NCBI GenBank assembly: GCA_965601455.1
Contig: OZ271831.1
Span: 1,426,001-1,490,000, forward strand
Direction of reading: 5' to 3'
DNA length: 64,000 nt
Origin: JANQEU01 sp965601455
Lineage (GTDB): Bacteria; Bacteroidota; Bacteroidia; Cytophagales; Cyclobacteriaceae
Within the stretch, counting starts at the first letter, position 1. The number at the start of each line of letters is the position of its first letter. Below the pieces are notes generated by a model that was given only the letters and a program-made list of their open reading frames with translations, had not been told where the DNA came from and searched no databases. Both the position numbers and the translations under genes were made by a program. This document shows, in pieces, positions 54,423 to 63,386 of this stretch.

Positions 54423-56051
54423 ATGAAAGATAACCTCATACTGTGTTTTTTGATCGCCAGTATTATTTCTTCCTGTTCCGAACCCCCGACCACCTACTCG
54501 GCAAGACTGATTGATACCACTTACATTAAGAATCAAATAGAAATACTATCATCAGAGGATTTTTATGGAAGGAAACCGTTCACCGAAGGAGAAGTGAAAA
54601 CCATCAATCATTTGGAGTCAGAGCTAAAACAACTTGGATTGGATCCAGGAAATGGAGATTCATATTTCCAGGAAGTACCCCTGGTATCCTTGCAAGCAAC
54701 TCCTGACAAAACAATGAATGTAAGTGGAGGAGCTACGGATGTTTCTCTTGCGATTGGGAATGACTATGTAGCTTATACTGAAAGAGTCGAAGAGGAAGTG
54801 AGCATTGAAAACTCAGAGCTCATTTTCGCAGGTTATGGAGTTGTGGCGCCAGAATACGGTTGGAACGACTACGAAGGATTAGACGTGAAAGGAAAGACAG
54901 TTATCGTCATGGTTAATGACCCAGGATTCGAAAGTGGAGATTCAGCGTTTTTTAAAGGTGAAACCATGACGTACTATGGAAGGTGGACATACAAGTACGA
55001 AGAGGCTGCTCGCCAAGGAGCAGCCGGGGTACTAATAATTCATGAAACTGTACCGGCAGGTTATCCCTGGTTTGTGGTTAGTGGTGGTTGGTCTGGCGCA
55101 AGACTGAATCTTGATCAGTCGGGATCCGAAAACTACCTTTGTGCCATTCAAGGATGGATTACCCGCGATGCGGCAATAAAGATTTTTGAAGCTTCGGATG
55201 TCGACTTAAGAGATTACAAGACAAAAGCGTTAGACCCTTCTTTTAAGCCAATTCCCTTAGGTTTAACTGCTTCTGTGGGTTTGACCAATGAAATTAAGCG
55301 AGATGTATCGAAAAATGTGGTCGCACAGATTACAGGAACGGAAAGGCCTGATGAAGTTATTATCTATTCCGCGCATTGGGACCATCTTGGTATTGGACAA
55401 GAAGTGGATGGGGATAGTTTGTTCAATGGGGCTATTGACAACGCAAGTGGTACTGCTGCCCTTTTGGGTATTGCCAAAGGAATGATGACACTGGAGAAAC
55501 CTAAGCGCTCGGTTATGTTTCTTTTTGTCACGGCGGAAGAACAAGGCCTTCTAGGATCCGCTTATTACGGGGCGAATCCGATTTATCCTGTTGAGAAATC
55601 AGTAGCAAATCTCAATATTGATGCCATTGAAGCTTACGGTAAGATGAAGGACTTTACTGTTGTAGGTTATGGTCAATCGGAGTTAGAGGACATTGCCGAG
55701 AAGTATATTACGCAACAGGGACGCTACATATACCCAGATCCGGATCCCGGAAAAGGATACTTTTTCAGGTCCGATCATTTCAACTTCGCTAAAGTAGGAA
55801 TACCCGCACTTTATGCTTCGGGAACGTATGAATTGGTCGACGGAGGAGTTGAGAAAATGACTGTTCTAAAAGAAGATTACAATGCCAATCGATACCACAA
55901 GCCACAGGACGAAATGGAGGATTTCTGGAATTTTGAAGGAGTCGGTCAGGATGCGGAGGCTTATCTGCTTGTTGGTTTTGAGTTAGCCAACTCCTATCAG
56001 TGGCCGAAGTGGAAAGAAGGCAGCGAGTTTAAGGCGATTCGAGAGAATTAG
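54423..56051 (+). CDS. M28 family zinc aminopeptidase lipoprotein
   Basis: 542 aa from ATG 54423. Type II signal with lipobox ISSC (Cys18). A protease-associated (PA) domain is inserted (~120-260). The M28 catalytic core has the zinc ligands and catalytic acids in IYSAHWDHLG, GAIDNASGTAALLGIA, FVTAEEQGLLGS, NLNIDAI and FRSDHFNFAKVGIPAL. It trims peptides in the periplasm or at the surface. Free-standing. Confidence 0.92.
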   Translation: MKDNLILCFLIASIISSCSEPPTTYSARLIDTTYIKNQIEILSSEDFYGRKPFTEGEVKTINHLESELKQLGLDPGNGDSYFQEVPLVSLQATPDKTMNVSGGATDVSLAIGNDYVAYTERVEEEVSIENSELIFAGYGVVAPEYGWNDYEGLDVKGKTVIVMVNDPGFESGDSAFFKGETMTYYGRWTYKYEEAARQGAAGVLIIHETVPAGYPWFVVSGGWSGARLNLDQSGSENYLCAIQGWITRDAAIKIFEASDVDLRDYKTKALDPSFKPIPLGLTASVGLTNEIKRDVSKNVVAQITGTERPDEVIIYSAHWDHLGIGQEVDGDSLFNGAIDNASGTAALLGIAKGMMTLEKPKRSVMFLFVTAEEQGLLGSAYYGANPIYPVEKSVANLNIDAIEAYGKMKDFTVVGYGQSELEDIAEKYITQQGRYIYPDPDPGKGYFFRSDHFNFAKVGIPALYASGTYELVDGGVEKMTVLKEDYNANRYHKPQDEMEDFWNFEGVGQDAEAYLLVGFELANSYQWPKWKEGSEFKAIREN

Positions 56052-56056
56052 GCGCT

Positions 56057-56560
56057 TCAATCCAGTCTGGACCTTGACCCCAGTTCTATAACCTCAAGGT
56101 TTTCGAGCTTGCCGTCGGCAAGCTCGAAACGTAACAGCGTTCTAACTTTGTGAAAGCCATGTCGGCCGGCCGCCCCGGGATTCATGAATAATAGATCATG
56201 AGCTATATCTCTTTCCACTTTCAAGAAATGAGAATGACCGCAGATAAGAACATTGGGTTTGAACTCTTGTATTAACTTTCGTACCTGAGGGTTATAACGC
56301 GGTGCTTTACCTGCTATATGGATCAGTAAAAACTTGATATTAGGTCCATTGATGAGGAGATACTCCTTTGTTCTGATTCTCAGGTCATGGCCATCGATGT
56401 TTCCAAATACAGCCCTGGTGGTTTTAAACTTTTCCAATTGTTCCAACACATCCACCGTTCCGATATCGCCTGCATGCCAGATTTCATCGCAGCTTTCAAA
56501 ATACCTGAAAACACTTTCGTCAAGAAATCCGTGGGTGTCTGAGATGAGACCTATTTTCAT
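56057..56560 (-). CDS. YfcE/MJ0936-type metallophosphoesterase
   Basis: 167 aa from ATG 56560 (a GTG two codons upstream is also in frame). MKIGLISDTHG, IWHAGDIG, VFGNIDGHDL, LICGHSHFL and LFMNPGAAGRHG supply the two-metal site of calcineurin-like phosphodiesterases. Probable phosphodiesterase on small substrates. Separated from the suf/brxA operon by a terminator. Confidence 0.9.
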   Translation of the reverse strand: MKIGLISDTHGFLDESVFRYFESCDEIWHAGDIGTVDVLEQLEKFKTTRAVFGNIDGHDLRIRTKEYLLINGPNIKFLLIHIAGKAPRYNPQVRKLIQEFKPNVLICGHSHFLKVERDIAHDLLFMNPGAAGRHGFHKVRTLLRFELADGKLENLEVIELGSRSRLD

Positions 56561-56566
56561 GAGCAC

Positions 56567-56604
56567 AAAAAAAGCCGGTCAAATATTTTTGACCGGCTTT
56601 TTTA
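56567..56604. terminator. Terminator at the end of the suf-brxA operon
   Basis: AAAGCCGGTCAAA pairs with TTTGACCGGCTTT, with A/T runs on both sides. On the minus strand it ends the transcript coming from sufB through brxA; it lies 21 nt past the brxA stop. Confidence 0.85.
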
Positions 56605-56625
56605 CCAAATTTTCTTACTGATCAA

Positions 56626-57048
56626 TTAACAAAACTCATCAAAAACCTGCACCAGGTGCTGGGCGATGATTTCTGCAGGCCTTCCTTCAATGTGGTGTCT
56701 TTCTACCATATGAACTAAATCACCATCCTTAAACAAGGCGATGCTAGGAGAGGATGGAGGATATGGAAGAGTATATTCTCTTACTCTTTGGGTTGCCTCC
56801 ATATCGACACCCGCAAAGACAGTCGCCAGGTGATCAGGTACCTTCTGGCTATTTTGTACGGCCATATTTACTCCAGGTCTTGCAGTACCTGCCGCACAAC
56901 CACAAACGGAATTGATTACGACCAGTGAAGTCCCTTTATGATCTTTCAGGTGATCATCAACGCTGTTGGAAGTTCGTAATTCTTCGAAACCGGTGGTGGT
57001 CAATTCTGTTCGCATTGGGGCCACCAATTCTTCTGGATACATGCTCAT
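56626..57048 (-). CDS. brxA: Bacilliredoxin (BrxA/BrxB, YphP/YqiW)
   Basis: 140 aa. Active site NSVCGCAAGTARPG with C49-G50-C51, the family CGC motif. MYPEELVAPMRTELT start and VVERHHIEGRPAEII end are conserved. It removes bacillithiol-type mixed disulfides, or acts as an unusual disulfide isomerase. Last gene of the suf operon, separated from sufT by 52 nt. Confidence 0.92.
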   Translation of the reverse strand: MSMYPEELVAPMRTELTTTGFEELRTSNSVDDHLKDHKGTSLVVINSVCGCAAGTARPGVNMAVQNSQKVPDHLATVFAGVDMEATQRVREYTLPYPPSSPSIALFKDGDLVHMVERHHIEGRPAEIIAQHLVQVFDEFC

Positions 57049-57100
57049 ATTATCTGTTTTCTTATTCTTATATAAATTTTTAACTAGTTCGCTTTATTGG

Positions 57101-57427
57101 TTATAGGAAGCCAAGTTCCAGCTTTGCAGCTTCTGACATCATATCAGTAGCGTAAGGTGGATCAAATGTAACCTCAACCTGGACGTCGTTGACTCCCTCA
57201 ACTTCCCTTATTCTTTGTTCTATTTCACCTGGGATTTCCTCTGCACTTGGACAGGCAGGAGAGGTCAGTGTCATTAGAATATGCACGTTGTTGATCGGGA
57301 AAACATTGATTTCGTAAATCAATCCGAGTTCGTAAACATCTACCGGTATTTCCGGGTCGTAAACCATTTTAATAGCTTCAACAACTCTTTCCTTTAGTTC
57401 CAAGGTGTCTGACTGTGCCTCACTCAT
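57101..57427 (-). CDS. sufT: Fe-S assembly protein SufT (DUF59/MIP18)
   Basis: 108 aa, DUF59 fold: VVEAIKMVYDPEIPVDVYELGLIYEINV, MTLTSPACPSAEEIP with the conserved Cys, and VEVTFDPPYATDMMSEAAKLELGFL. In suf operons it helps mature clients. Overlaps sufE by four bases. Confidence 0.92.
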   Translation of the reverse strand: MSEAQSDTLELKERVVEAIKMVYDPEIPVDVYELGLIYEINVFPINNVHILMTLTSPACPSAEEIPGEIEQRIREVEGVNDVQVEVTFDPPYATDMMSEAAKLELGFL

Positions 57428-57855
57428 GCTTTTACCTGTGTATTTAGTGCTAACGCATACATTTTCATTTGCTTGATCATTGCGCTGAATCCATTAGATC
57501 GTTGCGTACCGATGAATCTGTTCATCCCAATCTTCTCAGGAAAGTCAATGTTCTCGTTCAGGATATCGTCCGGTTTTTCCCCTGAGAGCACTTTGATAAG
57601 CAAACTTACTAGACCCTTAGTGATCGCTGTATTGCTGTCTGCCTGAAAAACTACACGATTGTCGTCTAGTTGCGCGTTTAGCCAAACTTTTGATTGACAT
57701 CCCTTCACGATGTGATCTTCATCCCGTTTTCCCTCAGGGAAGGCTTCCAAATCTTCCCCTAGCTCCATAAGGTAGTTGATGGACATTTCCATGTCTCCAT
57801 CCAGCATGCTGAAAGCATCGATAATCTCTTCCTGTTTTTCCTGGATTCTGCTCAT
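57424..57855 (-). CDS. sufE: Cysteine desulfuration protein SufE
   Basis: 143 aa. EDHIVKGCQSKVWLNAQ holds the sulfur-accepting cysteine; AITKGLVSLLIKVLSGEKPDDIL and FIGTQRSNGFSAMIKQMKMYA are conserved. Accepts persulfide from SufS. Overlaps sufS and sufT by four bases each. Confidence 0.94.
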   Translation of the reverse strand: MSRIQEKQEEIIDAFSMLDGDMEMSINYLMELGEDLEAFPEGKRDEDHIVKGCQSKVWLNAQLDDNRVVFQADSNTAITKGLVSLLIKVLSGEKPDDILNENIDFPEKIGMNRFIGTQRSNGFSAMIKQMKMYALALNTQVKA

Positions 57856-59093
57856 TTGCGGAGTTTGTTGACTATTTGCTTTAGTGCATCGGCAAAGACG
57901 GCAACTTCTTCCTCGGTGTTGTAAATGGCAAAGGAAGCTCTTGCTGTACCTTCAATTCCAAAACGAGTCATGAGGGGCTCTGTACAATGGTGTCCGGTCC
58001 GTACAGCGATCCCTTTTGCATCAAGCATCATCCCAAGATCAAAGTGATGTACACCGTCGATGATAAAGGAGATTACACTGGTTTTTCCAGCGGCCGACCC
58101 TATTGGTTGAAACCCATCGATTTCCTGAAGCAAAGTATTGCCGGTATCCAAAAGCTTTTGCTCATGTTGATGAAAGTTTTCATAACCCACCGATTTGATA
58201 AACTCGAAAGCAGGAAGAAACGCAACAACATCAGCTATGTTTGGTGTACCTGCCTCAAACTTATATGGGATATCATTGTAGGTGGTTTTTTCGAAAGTGA
58301 CTTCCCGGATCATCTCACCTCCACCCTGGTAGGGGTCCATTTTCTCCAGTAATGATCTTTTACCGTATAAGATTCCGACACCTGTTGGTCCGTACATTTT
58401 GTGAGAAGAAATGGATAGAAAATCAATTTTCAGATCCTTGACATCAATTTTCAGATGGGGAGCGGCTTGAGCTCCATCAACGACTATAATCGCACCTTTT
58501 TCATGGGCTTTCTGAGCTATGGCTTTGATTGGATTAACCGTTCCAAGCGTATTAGAAATGTAGTTTACTGCTACAATTTTGGTACGATCCGAAAGAAGTT
58601 CATCCAGGTGATCTAAGTCCAGGCTACCATCGTCCAGGACGTTAATAATTTTCAGGGTAGCTCCAGTTTGTTCACACAATAATTGCCAGGGGACAATATT
58701 GGAGTGATGCTCCATGCCTGAGATCAAAACTTCATCTCCTTTTTGCACAAACTTCCTTCCGTACGCCTGGGCAACCAGGTTTATACCCTCGGTAGTACCC
58801 TTAGTGAAAACTATTTCCTCAACTTCATTTGCATTAACGAATTCTGCTGCGACGGACCTGGTCTTTTCATAGGCGGAAGTAGCTCTTTCAGCAAGGGTGT
58901 GTATACCTCGATGAATGTTTGCGTTGTCTTTCTGATAATAGTCAACCAGCGCCTGTATCACCGACTGAGGCGTTTGAGAGGTTGCTGCATTATCTAAATA
59001 AATCAAGGGCTTCCCATTCACCTGCTGATGAAGAATGGGAAATTGTTCTCTAATTACTGCAACGTCAAAACCGGTATCGGTGGAAATACTCAT
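57852..59093 (-). CDS. sufS: Cysteine desulfurase SufS
   Basis: 413 aa, PLP enzyme of class V. YLDNAATSQTPQSVI start, ISSHKMYGPTGVGILYGK with the PLP lysine, and RTGHHCTEPLMTRFG with catalytic Cys. Group II (SufS) type. Overlaps sufD by four bases and sufE by four. Confidence 0.95.
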   Translation of the reverse strand: MSISTDTGFDVAVIREQFPILHQQVNGKPLIYLDNAATSQTPQSVIQALVDYYQKDNANIHRGIHTLAERATSAYEKTRSVAAEFVNANEVEEIVFTKGTTEGINLVAQAYGRKFVQKGDEVLISGMEHHSNIVPWQLLCEQTGATLKIINVLDDGSLDLDHLDELLSDRTKIVAVNYISNTLGTVNPIKAIAQKAHEKGAIIVVDGAQAAPHLKIDVKDLKIDFLSISSHKMYGPTGVGILYGKRSLLEKMDPYQGGGEMIREVTFEKTTYNDIPYKFEAGTPNIADVVAFLPAFEFIKSVGYENFHQHEQKLLDTGNTLLQEIDGFQPIGSAAGKTSVISFIIDGVHHFDLGMMLDAKGIAVRTGHHCTEPLMTRFGIEGTARASFAIYNTEEEVAVFADALKQIVNKLRK

Positions 59094-60367
59094 ATGGCTA
59101 ATCGTTGATTAATAGTCTGGTGTAATTCCTCTTTCAAAAAATCGAAGGGTACATATTCAAAGGCTTCTTCAGCAAAAGCTATCAAAAGCATGGCGGTGGC
59201 TGCTCTTTTTCCAATACCTCGGGCCCGTAGATAGTAAACCGCATCCTCATCTAGCTGGCCTATTGTACATCCATGCGAACACTTTACATCGTCCGCCCAG
59301 ATTTCCAACTGTGGTTTGGTGTGAATAATAGCGGAGTCACTCAAACTGATATTGTTATTGGATTGAAAGGCGTTTGTTTGTTGGGCATCCTGCCTTACGT
59401 AAATCTTTCCATTAAACACAGCCTGTGCACTTCCGTCCACTATTCCCTTATACAATTCATTACTGTATGAATTGGGTTTCTTGTGATCGACTGAGGTGTG
59501 ATTATCCACATGACTTTTTCCATCCAGTAGATAAAGACCGTGCATGTGTGTTTCACAATTCTGATCTTCCTGGCTTACATTCAGATTATTCCTGATCATG
59601 CCACCCCGGAAGCTAAACGTATTGGCGTAAAAACGACTGTCCTTGTGTTGCTGAGCCTTTATACCATGAATCTCGATCACATTACTTTCATGCGATTGAA
59701 CAACGCTAATGTTCAATGAAGCATTAGGTTGGACATCCGCTTCGATCACCTTATTAATCAGGCCGGCCTTATCACCAAGAGTAATGGTTTTTTCCATCCA
59801 ATTGCTTGAAGTGCTGGTTTCTGTAGTGATAGTGATTCGCGGATTTGCGACAACCTCGTTATTTCGATTGTCTATGATGTGATAGACGAAGACCGCTTTT
59901 GATTCTCCTTTAATATGCGCATTGAGGTAAGAATCAACCAGCCCCGTATTTAGAGCAACAAACACGTCCTCTTCTATAGAAGATACTGTGTTAATCTTTT
60001 CAATGTCAGAAGCTTCATCGATTGAGATATTGCTATCGTCTTCGATTTTCGAATATTCTTTTTTGAAACTGCCGTTTAAAAAAGCAAGGTGATGGCCAGG
60101 TTCATTAATGAAATGGGCTTGCACTTCCTCAACTGATGGAAGCATCCCTTGTTCTTCATCAATAGATTTTAAATGTTTCCCGACAAAAGTCTCAACGCCA
60201 GTAAACTTGTATTCTTCCTCTTTTTTTGTTGGAAGTCCAGTTTTAGCAAACAACGATCGGGCATTACTTCGGATCTCGTTTTCCTTCCCCGATGAGCGAT
60301 TTATTCTTTGATCAAGAAGCCCGATCAGCGCTTCGTTGATGTCATTTTTGATTGTTGTAGTACTCAT
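59090..60367 (-). CDS. sufD: Fe-S cluster assembly protein SufD
   Basis: 425 aa. Right-handed beta-helix scaffold, low-identity N-terminal helical part, and conserved C-terminal DVKCSHGCTIGQLDEDAVYYLRARGIGKRAATAMLLIAFAEE. Forms the SufBC2D scaffold. Shares one base with sufC. Confidence 0.95.
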   Translation of the reverse strand: MSTTTIKNDINEALIGLLDQRINRSSGKENEIRSNARSLFAKTGLPTKKEEEYKFTGVETFVGKHLKSIDEEQGMLPSVEEVQAHFINEPGHHLAFLNGSFKKEYSKIEDDSNISIDEASDIEKINTVSSIEEDVFVALNTGLVDSYLNAHIKGESKAVFVYHIIDNRNNEVVANPRITITTETSTSSNWMEKTITLGDKAGLINKVIEADVQPNASLNISVVQSHESNVIEIHGIKAQQHKDSRFYANTFSFRGGMIRNNLNVSQEDQNCETHMHGLYLLDGKSHVDNHTSVDHKKPNSYSNELYKGIVDGSAQAVFNGKIYVRQDAQQTNAFQSNNNISLSDSAIIHTKPQLEIWADDVKCSHGCTIGQLDEDAVYYLRARGIGKRAATAMLLIAFAEEAFEYVPFDFLKEELHQTINQRLAI

Positions 60368-61122
60368 TAGGCAAGTGCTAATTCCTCCTTAATCCAGTCG
60401 TATCCTTTCTCCTCCAATTCAAGCGCCAATGATTTGTCTCCGGATTTAACAATCTGTCCTTGATACAATACATGTACAAAATCAGGTACAATATAATCCA
60501 GTAGACGCTGGTAGTGAGTTACGACGATCGTTGCGTTATCCGGAGACTTCAGTGTATTCACTCCATTAGCAACGATCTTTAGTGCATCGATATCTAATCC
60601 TGAATCTGTTTCGTCCAGGATAGCCAATGTAGGTTCCAGCATGGCCATCTGGAAGATTTCGTTTCTTTTCTTTTCACCACCGGAAAAACCTTCATTCAAT
60701 GAACGACTTAAGAGAGCCTGATCCATTTCTACCAGCTTCATTTTCTCCTTCATGAGTTTCAAAAAGGATACTGCGTCCAGTGCTTTCTCACCTCTTGCTT
60801 CCCTTACCTGATTAATTGCCGTTTTCAGGAAGTTGGTCGTACTTACTCCAGGAATTTCTACCGGATACTGGAATGCAAGAAAAATTCCTTGTCTGGCTCT
60901 TTCTTCGATATCAAGTTCCAGAAGATCTTCATTTAAGTAGTCCACCGAACCTTGGGTTACTTCATAATCTTCCTTACCAGCAAGTACACTTGCCAACGTA
61001 CTTTTTCCTGATCCATTAGGACCCATGATGGCGTGAACCTCGCCTTTTTTCACTTCGAGGTTAAGACCTTTAACTATTTGCTTGCCTTCAACTTCGGCGT
61101 GCAGGTTGTTTATTTTTAGCAT
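60367..61122 (-). CDS. sufC: Fe-S cluster assembly ATPase SufC
   Basis: 251 aa. Walker A IMGPNGSGKSTLASVLAG, signature FSGGEKKRNEIFQMAML, Walker B LAILDETDSGLDIDAL, VVTHYQRLLDYI. Cytosolic ABC ATPase of the scaffold complex. Ninety-seven bases separate it from sufB, where a REP-like palindrome lies. Confidence 0.96.
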   Translation of the reverse strand: MLKINNLHAEVEGKQIVKGLNLEVKKGEVHAIMGPNGSGKSTLASVLAGKEDYEVTQGSVDYLNEDLLELDIEERARQGIFLAFQYPVEIPGVSTTNFLKTAINQVREARGEKALDAVSFLKLMKEKMKLVEMDQALLSRSLNEGFSGGEKKRNEIFQMAMLEPTLAILDETDSGLDIDALKIVANGVNTLKSPDNATIVVTHYQRLLDYIVPDFVHVLYQGQIVKSGDKSLALELEEKGYDWIKEELALA

Positions 61123-61149
61123 TTTCTTTAATTCTAAATTTCTTATCTG

Positions 61150-61209
61150 ATGTCATGCTGAACTTGTTTCAGCATCTTTCGAGACCCTGAAATAAATTCA
61201 GGGTAACAG
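61150..61209. repeat. REP-like palindromic element between sufB and sufC
   Basis: Two hairpins in tandem: ATGCTGAA/TTCAGCAT (61154-61174) and CCCTGAA/TTCAGGG (61185-61203), inside outer arms TGTCA/TAACA. This pattern (TGTCATGCTGAACTTG...) is a common dispersed repeat of Bacteroidota genomes. Confidence 0.75.
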
Positions 61210-61219
61210 TGTGTTTTAA

Positions 61220-62665
61220 TTATCCTACGGATCCTTCCAACGTCAATGCCAGAAGTTTCTGTGCTTCAACCGCAAACTCCATTGGAAGTTTATTCATGAC
61301 TTCCTTTGCAAATCCGTTGACGATGAGTGCTACTGCACTTTCCTCATCCAACCCTCTTTGCTGACAGTAAAAGATCTGATCCTCTCCAATTTTTGAAGTG
61401 GTAGCTTCGTGCTCGACCTGAGCCGAGTTGTTATTCACATCGATATAGGGGAAGGTATGAGCTCCACATTGATCTCCCATCAGTAGCGAGTCGCACTGGG
61501 AGAAGTTCCTTGCATTTTCTGCTCGCTTCATCACCTGCACCTGACCTCGGTAGCTATTTTGTGATTTTCCTGCAGAAATACCTTTCGATACGATTCTTGA
61601 TCGGGTGTTTTTCCCAATGTGTATCATTTTGGTTCCGGTGTCTGCCTGTTGGTAATTATTTGTTACGGCAACAGAGTAGAATTCTCCAACGGAGTGATCA
61701 CCTTTTAGAACGCAGCTGGGGTATTTCCAGGTTACTGCTGATCCGGTTTCAACCTGAGTCCAGCTGATTTTTGCATGATCTCCGGCGCAAATACCTCTTT
61801 TGGTGACGAAGTTGTAAATACCTCCTACACCGTTTTTATCTCCGGGATACCAGTTTTGTACAGTTGAATATTTTACTTCTGCGTTTTTAGCGGCGTATAT
61901 CTCCACAACCGCGGCGTGCAGCTGATTTTCATCTCTCATCGGAGCCGTGCAACCTTCAAGGTAGCTAACATAGGAGTCGTCTTCGGCAACGATTAGCGTT
62001 CGTTCGAATTGACCGGTATTTGCTGCGTTAATTCGGAAGTAGGTAGAAAGCTCCATTGGGCATCGAACACCTTTTGGGATGTAGCAAAAAGAGCCGTCGG
62101 AGAAAACTGCTGAATTCAGAGCGGCAAAGTAATTGTCCGTAGCGGGAACAACAGAACCTAAGTACTTTTTCACCAGTTCCGGGTGACTCTCCACTGCTTC
62201 ACTAAAGGAGCAGAAGATAATTCCCAGTTCAGAAAGTGTCTCCTTGAAAGTGGTAGCAACCGAAACGGAATCAATTACCGCATCCACAGCTACACCTGTC
62301 AATCTTTTCTGCTCGGTCAGGGATATACCCAGACGCTCAAATGTCTTTAGCAATTCAGGGTCGACCTCATCCAGGCTGGTAGGTTTCTTCTCTTGTTTAG
62401 GTGCAGAGTAATATTTGATATCCTGGTAATCGATAGGAGGATAGTCAACATTTGGCCATGTTGGCTCCTTCATTTCTTTCCAGTGTCGGAAAGCCTCTAA
62501 TCGCCACTGATATAGCCAGTCTGGTTCGTTTTTCTTGGTGCTTATGAAACGAATTATTTCCTCATTCAGACCTTTCGGAGCTTCGTCTGCCTCAAAATCC
62601 ACATACCATCCGTGCTCGTATTCTTTAGAGGTAAATTCTTGTAATATTTGATCGTCGTTACTCAT
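61220..62665 (-). CDS. sufB: Fe-S cluster assembly protein SufB
   Basis: 481 aa, full length. EYEHGWYVDFEADEAPKGLNEEIIRFIS start, CYIPKGVRCPMELSTYFRINAANTGQFERTLIVAEDDSYVSYLEGCTAP, SWTQVETGSAVTWKYPSCVLKGD and NNNSAQVEHEATTSKIGEDQIFYCQQRGLDEE all present. First gene of the suf operon, behind a palindromic promoter. Confidence 0.96.
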   Translation of the reverse strand: MSNDDQILQEFTSKEYEHGWYVDFEADEAPKGLNEEIIRFISTKKNEPDWLYQWRLEAFRHWKEMKEPTWPNVDYPPIDYQDIKYYSAPKQEKKPTSLDEVDPELLKTFERLGISLTEQKRLTGVAVDAVIDSVSVATTFKETLSELGIIFCSFSEAVESHPELVKKYLGSVVPATDNYFAALNSAVFSDGSFCYIPKGVRCPMELSTYFRINAANTGQFERTLIVAEDDSYVSYLEGCTAPMRDENQLHAAVVEIYAAKNAEVKYSTVQNWYPGDKNGVGGIYNFVTKRGICAGDHAKISWTQVETGSAVTWKYPSCVLKGDHSVGEFYSVAVTNNYQQADTGTKMIHIGKNTRSRIVSKGISAGKSQNSYRGQVQVMKRAENARNFSQCDSLLMGDQCGAHTFPYIDVNNNSAQVEHEATTSKIGEDQIFYCQQRGLDEESAVALIVNGFAKEVMNKLPMEFAVEAQKLLALTLEGSVG

Positions 62666-62694
62666 AGGTTTAATTACCCTTGCTGTTGAAGTTA

Positions 62695-62702
62695 CAAAAG
62701 TA
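62695..62702 (-). promoter_or_regulatory. -7 box of the suf operon
   Basis: TACTTTTG on the minus strand matches TAnnTTTG and is 30 nt before the sufB ATG. The -33 part is occupied by the palindrome at 62703-62727. Confidence 0.6.
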
Positions 62703-62727
62703 CTTATTTATATTGATTCTAAATAAG
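62703..62727 (-). promoter_or_regulatory. Operator-like palindrome at the suf promoter
   Basis: CTTATTTA, 9-nt spacer, TAAATAAG: perfect 8-bp arms, directly upstream of the -7 box. A second inverted repeat, ATTGATTCT-5-AGAATCAAT (62712-62734), overlaps it. The shape fits a dimeric repressor such as a Fur-family iron sensor, but the regulator is not shown. Confidence 0.5.
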
Positions 62728-62765
62728 AATCAATTCCTTTCTAAAAAGGTTCTAACAAGTGGAAA

Positions 62766-63230
62766 TTAAATAAAGTTTATGTGCCTATTGAGGCTTTCAT
62801 CGAGGGAAATGAAGGTTTCGGTTCGCTCAATACCTTCTACTTTCTGGATTTTATCGTGTAAGACGTCTTTAAGGTGTTGGGTATCTCGACAATGTATTTT
62901 AATGAAGATGTTGTAATTACCTGTGGTGTAATGAATTTTCACAATTTCAGGAATGAGTTTAAGTTGGGCGACAGCCTTATCATATAATGAACTTCTTTCA
63001 AGGTATATTCCCATGAAGCAAGTGACGTCGAATCCGAGTTTGGAATAGTCCATTTTGAGGGTAGTACCTCGTACGATTCCCATTTCTTCCAGTTTTTTCA
63101 TTCGTACGTGGACCGTTCCACCGGATACAAAGACCTTTTTTGCCACTTCCGTATAAGGAATTTTGGCATCTTCCATCAAAATGTTAAGGATCTTCAGGTC
63201 AATATTATCAATTTCATAATTCTTGCTCAT
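62766..63230 (-). CDS. Lrp/AsnC family transcriptional regulator
   Basis: 154 aa from ATG 63230 (the frame is open to a TTG at 63260, but 154 aa is the family length). N-terminal HTH: IDNIDLKILNILMEDAKIPYTEVAKKVFVSGGTVHVRMKKLEEMG. C-terminal RAM domain: ITTGNYNIFIKIHCRDTQHLKDVLHDKIQKVEG-like (written here as pieces). Possibly responds to an amino acid; it is next to suf on the same strand but separated by the suf promoter. Confidence 0.9.
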   Translation of the reverse strand: MSKNYEIDNIDLKILNILMEDAKIPYTEVAKKVFVSGGTVHVRMKKLEEMGIVRGTTLKMDYSKLGFDVTCFMGIYLERSSLYDKAVAQLKLIPEIVKIHYTTGNYNIFIKIHCRDTQHLKDVLHDKIQKVEGIERTETFISLDESLNRHINFI

Positions 63231-63340
63231 ATCGGGGTGAGTAAATTGTGATGAATACAATGATTAGCCTATAAAAGTAGCTTGTATCGAAAAATTAATC
63301 AAAATATTTGAAAAATTTTTAATTAAATATCCGATGACCT

Positions 63341-63348
63341 TACATTTG
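63341..63348 (+). promoter_or_regulatory. -7 box of the tRNA-like gene
   Basis: TACATTTG, matching TAnnTTTG. Transcription would begin near 63356, ahead of a small hairpin CAGATG/CATCTG (63364-63380). Confidence 0.55.
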
Positions 63349-63386
63349 AACAATCAAACACAGCAGATGAGAAGCATCTGTTACAC

